64,000 nucleotides of DNA from Hymenopus coronatus (GCA_030762935.1 CM060895.1:39299001-39363000); one strand, 5' to 3'; shown: positions 10,885 to 23,084, numbered from the stretch's first letter. Made by a program: numbers and translations. The notes: generated by a model from the letters alone, not told the origin.

Positions 10885-12117
10885 GCTGATGTGTTCCATT
10901 CACATGACTTTCTCTATATCTCTGTAACAAATTATAATTATTGTTAATAAGCTTATTCTTTTATTTATTTCATGCTAATCGAGAAAAATTAGCAGAAATA
11001 GTCTTATTTCCTGTTTTATTGTAAGTAGAAGCGAAATAAGGGAGTAGCATAGGTTAAAGTGAAAGTCAAAAGCTGGTTGCTATGTGACTGAAGTTTGTTT
11101 GTATGGACACGAGTTGGCAAATTCCTGTATGAGAAAAGTATAAGTTCTTCAAAGCCGAAACCAAAAACAAGGAATATCTAAAAAACGATCAACTCCACAT
11201 AAAATGTATATAACATAAATTGTGTGTTTTAACGTGCTCTACATTTTTTGTGTGTTCAGTTTTTGTCCATCTGTTTTTGTCTGTGTGTGTGAGTGTGTCT
11301 GTGGGCAGCATAGCTCAAAAACGAAAAGTCCGTTAAAAACCAAATTTACGTAACTATTAAACCGTAAAAGATGAACAAAAACTTACCACACAAAAATGTA
11401 GAGCGCGTTAAAACACACAATTTATGTTATACACATTTTTTTCGTGTCGTTTTTGAGATATTCCTTGTTTTTGGTTTCAGCTTTGAAAAACTTAATACTT
11501 TTCTCATACAAGAATTTGCCAACTCGTGTCCATACAAACAAACGAACTTCAGTCACATAGCAACCAATTTCTGGCTTTCACTTTAACCTATGCTACTCCC
11601 TTATTTTGCTTCTACTTACAATAAAGCAGGAAATAAGACTATTTCTGCTAATTTTTCTCGATTAGCATGAAATAAATAAAAGAATAAGCTTATTAACAAT
11701 AATTTTTTAGAGCTATTGAGAAAGTCAAGTGAATGGAACACATCATATTTTTATGTCATGTAAATACCATGTCGCATTTTAATCAAATACGTAGGAGCCA
11801 ATTTTGAGAAATTCAAAATTTTCGAAATTTTTTCCACGTAAAGGGTATTTTGGGGTGGGGGAATTTTTCTCAAAATCTTCATGTCGCATGCCTGGATGAT
11901 ACTAAACTTAAATACCAAGTTCGTTATTTTACAGATTTTTCGTTTGAGTTATCGTGTTTAAAGACATGGACACGCGGACTTTTTTATAAAAATTTTGTTT
12001 TTGTATACAGGGTCCCTAAAACGTGTGCTTTCGGTGAAATTACGATTAGTAATTATTGGGTAGAATATAATACCTTCTCTATACACTATACACACAGTAC
12101 ATGTAGAGAAAGTAAAA
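10885..12117 (+). mobile_element. HE-family copy with internal inverted duplication of its 5' half
   Basis: Three parts are joined. First comes a normal 5' half (10885 to about 11270). Next, after a spacer of about 100 bp holding the GT-rich and CTCAAAAACGAAAAGTCCGT blocks, is the same 5' half reversed (about 11369-11749). Last is a normal 3' half (about 11750-12117) ending in TAGAGAAAGTAAAA. The two arms share private variants such as CGTGTCCATAC and an ACAATAAA(A/G)CAGG word, so they are copies of each other and not independent insertions. Confidence 0.85.
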
Positions 12118-13399
12118 AAATAATCGAAGATAACGACGAGCAGATGTGACGGTCTCATGTTTTATTTAACGTCGCGTTATGGAAGGAGGCTGTGCGGAGC
12201 TGACTAATGCAGGTTTGTATCACTCACAGCAAGACCCTGACATTACAATCGATGAACATACCACAAATTGCACTGTTGGCAATATTGCCCAGCACGTCGG
12301 GGAAATGGCTCGAGTTAAAGCAATAGATTAACGGAATGGACAAGTCTATGTACACACACCGGCGCTAATAACTCTTCTTATTGGCTAGTAATTTACGGTA
12401 AAGCAGCAAAAGTGGTAGGTCTGGAGGAAGGAAACAAGAGAAAGCAATAATGGCGGTGGAGGTTTTCCGTGTTTTATTTCTCTTACGTTATGCTAGCTAA
12501 AAGTTGACTTCGCTCTTTATGAATTCCAAACGCTGTTACCTCCATCAGTTTATATATTACGGTCTCTCCTCAAATGCTGGTAAAGGGTATGCAAACAGGG
12601 TTTTCGACTCGTTAATTAGAGAACGCCTTGTGCTTTCTTGCGTGTATCTTTCGCCTGGTTTCTTTACAATTTTGGCGTGTACCCCACTCTTACATCGGCT
12701 CTAGGGGTGAAGTCAAACACTTAAAGTTCATTTGTTTTCATCCGATTTATTTGAAGGAAGCAAAATTAGTTTGCAGAGCAGTGGTTGAAATGTTTACTTT
12801 CTCTACTACTTTAGTAAACGAAGTATTGCATTGCATCCGAAAATTCGTTTGTAGTCGGCTTAGCCTCACCATATTTAGGACTTATAAACGGATGCCTAGG
12901 GGTCAGAAGCCTATCGGGGTAGCAACGGCACGACACTATAGAATGGAGAACTTGGAACGAGTGGTCGGCCCTGAAGCAATTTATCTCTGTCATGTTTGTT
13001 TCATTTACGCGTTAGTGGTAACCTTACAGGTAAGAGCACAATTGTTTTAGCAACGGAATTTTTTTACCGTAACGAGGTTAAATTTTCAGTTTTCAGGACT
13101 TCTTCGACGGACCTCGTAAGGGAAGGAGGTCATAGTGATATTCGACGAGATAATTATATTCTACGGAAAGGTAACTAGATTATTTTTCGGTATACTTTGC
13201 TGAATTAATAAAAGAGGATAGTAATTAAAAAAAAAAGAAGAATATTAAGAGATAATTTGATTAGTTCGCCGCAATTGTAATCGTGCTTATTTGAAAGTGA
13301 TTCATTATGTTCCGCAGAAAGGGCTATCGTTCACGATACTTTTATTTGCTGTGTTGGAACTGTATTAAATGAAACAGAAAATCCCTTCAAAGAGAATGT
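12118..13399. other. No gene recognised
   Basis: Mixed unique sequence. The 140-codon frame at 12628-13050 has no domain I recognise, no clear start context and no repeat similarity, so it is left uncalled. Confidence 0.45.
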
Positions 13400-13705
13400 T
13401 GTGCTTCTTCCTAACTAACTCTTGCACCATCAACACACCCTGAGAATACAGATAGCTCATTAAGTGCGGCCAAACAACCACTATCCCGAGATAGCTGGCG
13501 GTAGGAAGTGGATGATATGAAACGTAAGCCAAATGGATGAAAGTAAAGGTAATGATGGAGGAACTGGTGAAACGAGTAGCGGGGGAAACCGGAGAAAACC
13601 CGCCTAGACGCCGCTTCGTTCACCACAAATCCCACATGCGGTCGCTTGGGATAGAACCCGGGCCACCTAGATGGGAAGTGAGGGGTCTAACTACAAGCCG
13701 CACCC
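13400..13705 (-). mobile_element. SINE-A copy
   Basis: On the minus strand a degenerate tRNA-like head (box B-like CGGGTTCTATCCC) is followed by the family body: AAGCGACCGCATGTGGGATT, GAACGAAGCGGCGTC, and GGGTTTTCTCCGG. The head's first part is eroded. Confidence 0.8.
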
Positions 13706-13711
13706 AAAATT

Positions 13712-13752
13712 CGAGATATATATATCTATATATATATATATATATATATATT
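13712..13752. repeat. (TA)n microsatellite
   Basis: Runs of ATATATATCTATATATAT followed by pure TA. Confidence 0.9.
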
Positions 13753-13797
13753 TAAACGGAAATATGTACACATTTTTCATGTCCTGAATAAAAAAAA

Positions 13798-14350
13798 AAT
13801 CTTATGTAATCCAGTCACATGACTTTCTCTAGCTGTTCAGCAAACAGACTTTTCTTACAACAGATTATTCATTTATCTATACCATGATAATCAAGATAAG
13901 ATTGGCGGAAATTGTCTTATTACTTGCAAGCGGAAAGAAATAAGAGATACACTAAACAGGTTAACGCGATAGTCAACTTTTTTAAAAACTGATTGCTATG
14001 TGAAAGAATTGAAATTCAGCCCTCTGCGTGGATATCACTAAAACAAAACATTTATGAAACGAAAGATGGCCTCCTGTTTGAGAAAAGTTTATGTAGTTTA
14101 AAATTGAAACAAATAACAAGGAATATCTTAGGAACGGTTAATTCAACAGAAAATTTTGTTTTTGTCTACCTCTCATGGTTTACGAATTATGCGAAAGTCA
14201 TGTCTTCATAGGCATTCCCAGAAAATGCAAGATATACATTTCGTTTGTCATCAAAATATCTTAAACATTTGGTATTTTAATAAAAATCGTCTGAGCTATT
14301 TTTGAGAAAATAAAACATTTCGAAAAATGATCTGTGTAAAGGGTAATTGT
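13798..14350 (+). mobile_element. HE-family copy, divergent subfamily, 3' truncated
   Basis: The 5' end (ATCTTATGTAATCCAGTCAC, then ATGACTTTCTCTAGC) and middle blocks are recognisable but diverged. It stops after TGTGTAAAGGGTAATTGTC, before the microsatellite and 3' palindrome. Confidence 0.75.
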
Positions 14351-14974
14351 CTATCTAATTGGAGGGGAGGACGCTCTCCACATCACTATGTCTGCAGTAC
14401 TAATCTGTCTAATAGCTGCAACGAATCAAAGGATAGTGTTTTACTTACGTCACGGTAGCAAGAGGGCATCAGTGGGGAACTGGCTGCCTGCAACGCAATT
14501 ATGTATGAATCAAATTAAATATCGATAAATCATAACTTCAATATATTTCCGATAGTTTTATGTATGGAAAATAAGTTTTTATGCATACAAATGTGTTTTG
14601 CTAATAAATGTATGGCTACAGTTTGTCTATGCGAATTTAACAATCACGATTAACCAACTATTATTTTGTTGATGTCTGTTTCAATTGTAGAGACATTCAA
14701 TCACATAAATTACAGTCGCTAATTCTAAACTGTTTTTGTTTTTAACATTGTTCATAAGTGAAAACATCTGCTTGCACACGTATGTGGCCTCAAACATTGT
14801 CAGGATACATACACAGAGATTGCGCAAATTCGGGAATGACTCTTTATTAACATTTTATACACATCAATCCACACCTTTTCACAATTTCTTAGAACGTTTT
14901 TCTTCTGCAGTTCTATAATATCTGATTGTAAGTGAACAGGAACATCTTACGGGCTGACAGATAATAGATTACTT
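14351..14974. other. No gene recognised
   Basis: Unique AT-rich sequence next to the hAT relic. It could include eroded hAT sequence that I cannot read. Confidence 0.4.
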
Positions 14975-15703
14975 AAAATATGAAGTTCACTTCCATGACT
15001 AACACTTCTCCAGATCTTGTTACAACATCGAATGAAGGTCCTCTAACATTTAAGAGTTATATTGACTCAAGCCAAAGAGTAGGAAGTAAGTCCATTTATT
15101 TCATGGCTGATATTCTTGATGTCACTGTGGTTCGTCCTAAAGGCATGTTTTTAAATGCCTCTACCATGTCAAGACAAATTTCCTCTGCAACGTTAACGAG
15201 GCACTTTTTAATAAACTCTCCTTCTGTGGGGGGCTTGCTTCAGCTTATAATTTAGCCACCTTGTAACTTGCACGTAGCAATCTGATGGCGGAATTGTTCT
15301 GGTTTTGTAGTTCATTCAAAACCTCATTGGAACCTGAATCATTGTGCTTTGATTGGTGATTTAAGAAATCCACGTTTAGTTTACTGTAGTTACGCTTACG
15401 CGCAGCATTACAGAGTATGCGGTCATTATACTGCTGAAAAAGGCAATTGTTAAAATGGCTCCTAATATTATTCTGGAGTAATATTACCCGTTTATGACAA
15501 ATTAAACAACAAGCATTATCACAGTGAAGCACAAAAAATACTGTTCCTCCCATGAAGGATGAAATGTGTACTGTGACATGCTTCTCTGATGGACTTGAAG
15601 GGTTGTTTACTTGCACACGTAACTGCTCGAATGAAGACGTGAACTCTTTATCAATTGGAGTGACGTTGTGGGCAATAGAATGAGGAATGGAGGGGAATGT
15701 CAC
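14975..15703 (-). pseudogene. hAT transposase-like relic, GTF2IRD2 type
   Basis: The first frame (15703 down to 15245, 152 codons) has a CxxC segment (CLICHKRV) followed by H-x5-C-like residues, resembling the N-terminal zinc-finger region of GTF2IRD2/ZMYM-like domesticated and free hAT transposases. After a frame change it continues as KPPTEGEFIKKCLVNVAEEI and LDMVEAFKNMPLGRTTVTSR, the typical 'FT-GEFIK-C' segment that follows in this family. A later stop and frame changes break it. About 240 residues of an expected 600 or so remain, with no DDE core. Normal role: cut-and-paste transposase. Similarity is judged by eye. Confidence 0.7.
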
Positions 15704-15961
15704 TCGGCGACACTAGACTGCATGCCTGATCAACGTACTTGAGAAAGTAAAAGATCCGTTTATGAAAGTATAAGAGAATGCGCGTGTGTGTACCCGCTGG
15801 CCCAACGGCGGTGTATTTCACGTGTGCAGATAAAGAAAGTGCGATAAAAAGTTTCCGAATTCAACGGGGCAATTGGAAGCAATCACCGGTCAGTAGCGTC
15901 TGAGCGATATTCGATGCATATCAACGAAAACGGAGAGAGAATCGCGCTCTCTCAGACTTGT
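15704..15961. other. Spacer, no gene recognised
   Basis: Short unique sequence with GC-richer patches. Confidence 0.4.
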
Positions 15962-15971
15962 ACTAGAGTCC

Positions 15972-16185
15972 GTTTTTTTTTTGTAGTGTTTAACGCCCGT
16001 TTTAACTACTTATGGCACCGCAGGCGGTGACACTGATGCATGAATGAAGATGGAGCACCGGTGGAGAAACCGCACCCCAGCGCCGGTTTGTCCAACACAA
16101 GTCTCACGTGCGGTCGCTTGGGATCGAACTCGGGCCGTTTAGGTGAGAGGCGAGTGGTCTAACCACTCGGCCACGACGCGGCCGC
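15972..16185 (-). mobile_element. SINE-A, complete, with target duplications
   Basis: A clear tRNA-like head on the minus strand: box A TGGCCGAGTGG, with the GTGGTTAGACCAC arm, and box B GAGTTCGATCC. The body and an A-rich tail (T run at about 15973-15982) follow. Flanks ACTAGAGTCC (15962-15971) and ACTGGAGTCC (16186-16195) are a 10-bp target duplication with one mismatch. The head resembles a Ser/Leu-type tRNA. This is the reference copy for the family. Confidence 0.92.
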
Positions 16186-16424
16186 ACTGGAGTCCATGAT
16201 AATATTTAAGAGATCGAAAACGTAGTTAACTACTTTCATTTGAGTTACAGAGACTTTATTTTTGAGAGAATAAAGTCTTTTTGAGCTATTTTGTAATTGT
16301 GTATGCGCTGTTCTTGTTTAACATTAAGAGAATAGATTCACTGAAGAGTAAATCAAAAGATTAAGGTACCGCAACAAAAACTAGGCATTACAGTACGCAA
16401 CGTTTCGCTGTATTATTATCGTCA

Positions 16425-16429
16425 TCATA

Positions 16430-16490
<61 letters not shown>
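16425..16490. repeat. (ATT)n microsatellite
   Basis: About 20 nearly perfect ATT units. Confidence 0.95.
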
Positions 16491-18420
16491 GAACTGTTAA
16501 TTATTACATGCTTAGCAGAGCTAAACTAACCGTGAAAATATTTTAACGAAAAACATCAAAATACGATAGTAATGGTTCACTGCATTATCATTTAAGGAAC
16601 AAATAAAAACATTTAGAATGTTTTAACGTAGAAAGGGACTATTATAAACTAATTCCTGTCAGTACGCGGAACTTTATACAGAACTTTATAAAAAAAATTA
16701 AGGAACGAAATACAAATAAATTTCAACGGAGTAATGGTAGACCCCAGAGGAGGTACGGCTTTGAAACCAAGGTTCCAACGAGAAGACACAAAACAGAATT
16801 CCGACGGTGGCGATGAGGTTCTCAGGCAAGTCAAGGGTTGCACCAAGTTCAACAGGATTAAACACGAAGAGACAACAGATGAACTATACGTAGAAGCATT
16901 ACACACATTATAAATTACGAGCTGAAGACAAAAATGGATTGCCCAAATTTATAGAAGTTATAGCCCAAGCTTCGGTAGGTCCTGGATGGTGCCGGGCAGT
17001 TGGAGATATACGTTTCAGATGTCGTCAGATATTCAGAATTTTCTGGAAGTTTCCGTTCTCCCTGCTTCCAGAGCACTCTAGAATGTTCTGTTGAAATTTC
17101 CAACAGCTGTATAAGCAAGCGCTCCTGCGAGTCAGTCAGCTGTGAATACGTGCGTTAGTAACTTTCTGGTGCGAGTTTGTGACGAATGTTGTGACGTGCA
17201 GCAAGTGCGTTGTTGCAGTAGAATAGAAAGGTCTTGTGTTCGACTCCCTAACAAGTGAGCCATCCAAAGAAGAGGCTGCGTCGTGCGTACTGTACTACGC
17301 CGCTACATCGCTCAGAATTTGAAACGTCAATGAGAACTGAATGAAGTGACAGTCAAAATATGAACTAGATCACATTAATGAAGTGACCTGAAAACCATAT
17401 GACGCGATAGTGATGATTGCTGAACAAATTTCAAATTAAGAGAAAGGGTTACCTGCTACTAGCGAGGATACCAAGCAAAAGGTCAGAGAGATTTTGAAGG
17501 TTCTAGAAATCAATAGGCTGATGCTTTGTGAAGCTGTAACGGACATTGTCTCATCCTTGCAGCTATGATGGTACTACAATAATAATTATTATAATAAATC
17601 TCTAGGGAAATATAGCCGTGTTTTAAAATCCACAGAGAATATAGCTATGTAAATGCAGGCAGATAAAGCTGAGATTGAGAATGGTAAACTGTAATAAAAG
17701 TAATAATAATAATAATAATAATAAATACTCCTTCCGAGAACATAATTCTGTGATCTACCGCCCCACATTTTTATTTTAGTAGGCGAATGTAAAAAACGGA
17801 GCACAATTCTAATATTAAAATTTCATCGCTAGCTATATATTAATGCTGGTTGGAAACTAAACGTTATGTCTCGTTTTATATGCAGTTATATTAAGATTAT
17901 TCTTTGCTTTTGTAGCTTTATAAAACGCCTGCCTTAAACCAAGTTATTAAAATGTTATAGTCAGTAATAACTCATTCTCTCATGTTATAACTTATAACAC
18001 TGCAGGGTTATTTGTAAAACTGCTATGAAAATTGAGACATAGTTTTATGAAATACAGAGAAGCTCAACTTTAAAGTATACAGTTTTAACATACAATAAAA
18101 GCAGTTTTAATATCTTCAGGTTAATTCAATCGTTTGTTGTACATCTGATAGTGAAAATTATACTGGACCAAGCTAATATTAAATTTGAAAGGTCAGTTTT
18201 ATATGCACAATAGCAGATATAGTAGCATGAGTTTATTTATTCCATAGATATGTGCAGAAGTTTCAAATTATTGACGACAAACACCCTATAGAAGTAGTCA
18301 AATTGGCAATGATGCACTGTTTTTTATTTTACCTGCTAAAGTAAGTATGTAATTTCAACCAAAACTTCAATACACAGAGTTCATAAGATATTTACATTTT
18401 GAGCCGCTCTGGATTTATAA
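16491..18420. other. No gene recognised; contains one (TAA)n tract
   Basis: About 1.9 kb of AT-rich unique sequence. A TAA/ATA tract lies at about 17698-17724. Frames here are short and do not match anything that I know. Confidence 0.5.
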
Positions 18421-18773
18421 AATCTGATGTGTTCTATGCACATGACTTTCTCTAGCCGTTTCACATTATTTTAATTTAAAACATTATTTTTTATCTATAT
18501 CATGCAATTAAGATAAACAATATCAGAATTGGTTTATTGCTCTGTTCTTTTTAAGCAGAACGGAAATCAGAGGTTGCACAGGCTAAAGCTATAGTAAAAT
18601 CTTTTGTAGGTCGGTCGCAATTTTAAACAACTGAAATTTGGTTCTCTTTTTTTTATATAAATTGCGGCTATAACGAGAGATACATTTTTTCTGAGTAGCT
18701 TTTTGTCTATCGCTTACGGGTTACCAGTTATACAAAAGTTATCCAGAACGAAGAGGTCTTCAATCTCAAAAAA
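18421..18773 (+). mobile_element. HE-family 5' half, divergent
   Basis: Begins ATCTGATGTGTTCTATGCAC and runs to GAAGAGGTCTTCAATCTC, where a fresh HE copy starts. The 3' half is missing. Confidence 0.8.
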
Positions 18774-19622
18774 TCTGATTCCATTCACATGACTTTCTCC
18801 ATATCCCTGCAACAAATAATTCTTAAAAAGCTTATTCTTCTATTTACTTTATGCTAATCAAAAAAAAAAAAAAATAGCAGAAATAGTCTAATTACTCGCT
18901 TCCTTGTAAGTAGAAGCGAAATAAGGGACAACTGTAGGTTAAAGTGATAGTCAAAAGCTAGTTGCTATGTCAATGAAGTCCTTTGTTTATATGGATAGGA
19001 GTTGACAAGTTCCTTTATGAGAAAAGTATACGTTTTTCATAGCAGAAACCAAAAATAAGGAATGTCACAACAACGAACTCCACGAAAAAAATGTATACAA
19101 CATAAATTGTGTGTTTTAAAGTGATCTACATTTTTTGTGTAGCAAGTTTTTGTCCATCTCTTACGGTTTAGCAGTCATTCAAAATTTAGTAAAATTCATC
19201 CAGAATAAACTACTCTTCAGAGGCTATTCCCAGAAAATTCAAGATATACATTTCATTTGTCAGGTAAATATGTTTAATATCCGAAATTTTAATCAAAATC
19301 GTTAGAGCTATTTTTGAGAAAATCAAAATTTTCGAAAAAAGTTCCATGTAAAGGGTAGTTGGGGGTGGGGGGTGTTTCTCAAAATCTTCGTGTCGCATCC
19401 CTGGAAGATACTTAACTTAAATACCAAGTTTGGTATTTTACCGACTTTTCGTTTTTGAGTTATCGTGTTCACAGACACACGGACCTTTTTGTGAAAATGC
19501 TTTTTTTTGGATATTGGGGACCCTAAAACATATATTTCCGGTGAAATCTCGGTATCGAATTTTTGGTGGAGTGAAGTACTTTCTCTATACACTATGTACA
19601 TAGTGCGTATGGAGAAAGTAAA
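18774..19622 (+). mobile_element. HE-family full-length copy
   Basis: The 5' end TCTGATTCCATTCACATGAC and the 3' palindrome around CACTATGTACATAGTG, ending GGAGAAAGT plus A run, are both present. It joins the preceding divergent copy head-to-tail. The internal microsatellite is short (GACACACGG). Confidence 0.92.
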
Positions 19623-19692
19623 AAAAAAAAAAGAAAAAAAAAAAAAAAAGCGAGCGCGGCCACGGGGACCGGCGATATCAACACATGACATC

Positions 19693-19893
19693 CAGCTTTT
19701 AACAAAATTTACTATCGTTTTAGCCTAATATATTCCCTTTATTTCCCTTCTAATTGCAAGGAAGCAAGTAATTAAGACTGTTTTTGCTAATGGGTGTGGC
19801 GATTATCATAAGTAGATAGAAGAATATGTTTTAAACAATAATTTGTGATGTAGAGAAAGTCATGTGAATGAAACACATGAGATTTTTCTTGTT
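19693..19893 (-). mobile_element. HE-family 5' end fragment
   Basis: Contains TATCGTTTTAGCCTAATATA, a variant of the GATTAGCATGAAG block, GTAGAGAAAGTCATGTGAAT and ACACATGAGATTTTT. Confidence 0.8.
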
Positions 19894-20459
19894 AATTTCT
19901 GTGGTGGAATTCTAGGTTTTAAGGGAAGCAATGCATGCTGGTGGTTGCATATAGGCAGAAGAACACGCAAGAGGTTGCGATAAAAAGCCGGTGTCAGCAT
20001 TATCGTGTATAACGAACTTAGTAGAATGCAGAACATTTCCTCGACGCACTACAAATAGGAAAATGAACCGAGAGAAAGGAGGCTAATCCACATTCACGGA
20101 GCCAATTACAAGGAACAATCACAAGCCCAAGGGCTTTGCTGTTTCACATTTCTGCATCGAGGTTATTTGATCTAGTTCTTAACAACTAGTACTAGACTTG
20201 CTAAGTAATTTAATGTAATCATAGAAACCAGACAAGCCAAGAGCGAAACTGAATTACCAATAAGTTTAAACGTTCCTCCTAATTAAACAATTGAGCCTCG
20301 GGCAGCAAAAACTTTCTGATTAAAACTTACATAGCATTGCAGAGCTTTCCACAAGTAGTAGAAATAGTGGTATTTATTAAGTGCTGGCCCAGGTCATAAT
20401 TGCTCTCTAGTAAGTACTTGAATTGGAAATATTACCTACTTCTATTTTATACTCATAAC
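19894..20459. other. No gene recognised
   Basis: Unique sequence up to the mariner element. Confidence 0.5.
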
Positions 20460-20461
20460 TA

Positions 20462-21151
20462 CGAGGTACGTCCAGAAAGTAAGTTCCATTTCAATTTATC
20501 TCCGCTGCAGCGCTGCGATCGCAGTTCCGCACATGCGCGGTAGACGCTCTGCATCAAGGAGAAGAAACGTGCGCCATTTTGAGATCGCTGTCAGCCACAT
20601 ACGCTTTGTTGTGCTTGTTTACAATGTCGGTGTTGATTGAAAATCCCACCGCTTGTGAAATCAGATCTGTGATTCGTTTTCTAAATGCTAGGAAAGTGAA
20701 ACCAATTGAAATTTATCGCCGAGAATTATTGTCAAAAGGTGTTGTTTTTCTTCACGACAATGCACGACCACACACTACAAATATGACGAAAAACCTCCTA
20801 CAGGGATTTGGCTGGGATGTGTTTGACCATTCTCCGTACAGCCCTGACCTCGCTCCTAGCGACTTTCATCTGTTCTTACATCTCAAGTCTTTCCTTGGCG
20901 GTCAACACTTCAACAATGACGAAGAGCTGAAAGAAAATGTTTCCAACTTTTTGAAGACTCAGGCGGCAAATTTCTATGAAGAAGGTATACAAAAACTTGT
21001 TCCACGCTATGACAAATGCCTGCAAAATGTCGGCAGTTATGTGGAAAAGTAGTTTAAGAATTGTAGAAATATGTGCAATACATAATTATTCTGTATCTGT
21101 ACACAATTTAATTTTATTACCAAACGGAACTTACTTTCTGGACGTACCTCG
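20462..21151 (+). mobile_element. Internally deleted mariner, 690 bp, intact ends
   Basis: Perfect terminal inverted repeats of at least 26 bp (starting CGAGGTACGTCCAGAAAG) are flanked on both sides by TA (20460-20461 and 21152-21153), the mariner target duplication. A full mariner is about 1.3 kb, and here roughly 600 bp of the transposase gene is missing. With intact ends it could have been moved by a full-length relative. No such relative is in the window; the other mariners here have different ends or unreadable ones. Confidence 0.95.
20624..21052 (+). pseudogene. Mariner transposase, internally deleted
   Basis: An open frame of 142 codons from the usual start (MSVLIENPTACEIRSVIRF). About the first 32 residues of the N-terminal helix-turn-helix are joined to the C-terminal catalytic part. 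The second catalytic Asp is in FLHDNARPHT and the third, 34 residues later, in PSDFHLF, giving the D34D spacing of mariners. The first catalytic Asp and most of the DNA-binding region are deleted, so it cannot work as a transposase. I chose the ATG at 20624 over the upstream in-frame ATG at 20579 because homologues start MSVL-like. Confidence 0.9.
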
Positions 21152-21252
21152 TATAAACAAACACGCATACACGTGTACAAAACAAAAACACACTGACATC
21201 ACATACCTACACATTCGCACTCATGTCTACACCCACGTATGCACACACATAT

Positions 21253-21525
21253 AGATGGCCTTCAAACGGGACCACTCCCCTGAACAATAACCATTAGCAA
21301 ACAAAAGACGCGCCTGTACTAGGGGTGAGAGGCAACGTAGTAAAATCTCGGTTTTCTAGAGACTCGAAAACTCTGCTTGCAAATCGAGATTCGTGCCCCA
21401 TTTATTGGACCAGTAAGTGGAAGACTTGGCAACTGGGAGCGTTGGTTTCCAACCGCAAACTTCTAAACCTATATATCAAAGTCACACCGAGGGTTATCAT
21501 GTTCTGCAAAATACTGTACCAAATA
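21253..21525 (+). repeat. Dispersed repeat R, copy 2
   Basis: Same block order as 4505-4800 (GATGGCCTTCAAA, CAATAACCATTAGCAAACAA, CCAGTAAGTGGAAGACTTGG, TTTCCAACCGCAAAC, and CTGCAAAATACTGTACC). Confidence 0.8.
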
Positions 21526-21997
21526 TGTTTATACATATTTACGTAAATACCTTATATCTTACACGTACTTGCATTAAGTATGTGCCCAGTTTTGTCTGTT
21601 TAGAATCAAGTCTCAGCACGTCCTCCGTCTGTTTATTTACCCTACCCAACTTGTATTTCATTTTGAAGTGCTAACAATGATTCTTCTACATTCTTATTCT
21701 ATTTCCTGTCTATTTATATCACGCAGTCGTCATTTTACTTTTTTTCGTATCGATGTATCTATTTTCGTTACTCATTTGCCAAATATCGTTTAAGGTAATT
21801 TATATATAACTTCAGTTGTAGCCTCGCCGCTCACCATTTGTTTGCTCTGTCATTCATCGATAACATACTACTTTGAGCGTTATTTGGTCACCATTAATTA
21901 TTCGCAGTATCTAATTGCTCTTATTTTAACGATTAAGGCATATTACCAGCATCCTACCTCACGAACAACACCGTAGTTTAAAGATTTCATAATAAAA
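21526..21997. other. No gene recognised
   Basis: Unique AT-rich sequence. Confidence 0.5.
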
Positions 21998-22517
21998 ATA
22001 TGAGTTGCCATCACATTACTTTCTCATATTAGGCAAAAAAAACTATTCCTACAAACTTCTCTACTTCATGCTAATCGAGATTAACGTTAGTAGAAATAGT
22101 TTTATTTTCTTGTAGGTATAAGAGAAATAAAAACTTATATTAAGATGAAGCGATAGCATAAACTTTTAAGAGCGTGTCGGTACAGGATGACATTGACATT
22201 CGGTTTCCTTTGCTTGGCTAAGAGAGAAGAATAAATCGAATGGTGACTTCCGATTTGAGAAACAAAACAATAAAAACGAATATTTGAAAATTTTGAAATG
22301 CATATGACATGTACTTTAAGAAGATCTGCCTATTTTTGTGTAGTAAAATGTTGTCTTTTTCATACGGTTTACCATTTATGCAAAAGCCATCTAGTCATTC
22401 AAAAGTCATTCTAAGCATGATCATGTATCCTCTAAACGTATACTTCTAGTGAAATCTCAGTATCGAATGTTTGGGTGGAATTTAATACCTTCTCTACCTT
22501 AATAGAGAAAGTAAAAT
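21998..22517 (+). mobile_element. HE-family copy, divergent, internally deleted
   Basis: 5' half variants (TTCATGCTAATCGAGATTAA, then TAGTAGAAATAGTTTTATTT) jump to the 3' end (GTGAAATCTCAGTATCGAAT, GGGTGGAATTTAATACCTTC). The terminal palindrome is collapsed to TCTCTACCTTAATAGAGA. Confidence 0.8.
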
Positions 22518-22708
22518 GTTGACTATCACTTTACCTACGTATCGCACAACGAAGTGTATATATATAAACTCAAAGATTATCTGAATTAATAAGAAGTGAA
22601 TACAATAATAAATACGCTTTTGTAATAATAGTTTGTGACGAGTGAATAGAAAAAGTTATATCAATGTAACATAAAGACAAACTTTACCTTTTACACGCCA
22701 GCATAATT

Positions 22709-22997
22709 GTCTCTCTCCGTGATGTAATGGTTACCATGCTAATTTCATAGTCGCGGGTTCAAACCCGGCGTAGGACGATGGATTTTTTCGGGTGCAAAAA
22801 TCCTTAGCATGGCTTCCTTTGGAAGGGAAGTAAAGCCGTTGGTCCCGTGTCGTAGATTTACGGAACGTAAAAGAACCTCAAGCCTGATAGAGAGGCCTCT
22901 GAGCAGAATTAAGTGGTCTTTCACGCTCAGTATAGAATGGGATGCTGAGAACCAGAGCAGTTAAAGAGGGTGCATAAATAGCACGCCATTTCCATTT
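22709..22997 (+). mobile_element. SINE-D, complete, 11-bp target duplication
   Basis: The tRNA-like head has box A (TGATGTAATGGTTACC) and box B (CGGGTTCAAACCCGG). The body contains GGCTTCCTTTGGAAGGGAAG and GCCGTTGGTCCCGTGTCGTA. Flanks CCAGCATAATT at 22698-22708 and 22998-23008 are a perfect target duplication. A 3' piece of the same family lies at 47995-48215. Confidence 0.93.
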
Positions 22998-23084
22998 CCA
23001 GCATAATTTACAGGAGCTTCTATAATTATTATCCTAAATGTGATTAAAAAGTTTAGTTAACTTTAGGAAGGCGTTAAATCCCTC

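Noticed and set aside
12628..13050. 140-codon plus-strand frame as a possible gene or exon
   Set aside because: No recognisable domain, no supporting splice or promoter context, and its length is not remarkable for AT-rich non-coding DNA.
22560..22675. Possible additional HE 5' fragment
   Set aside because: Only a loose resemblance (TTTGTGACGAGTGAATAG); too short and diverged to support.
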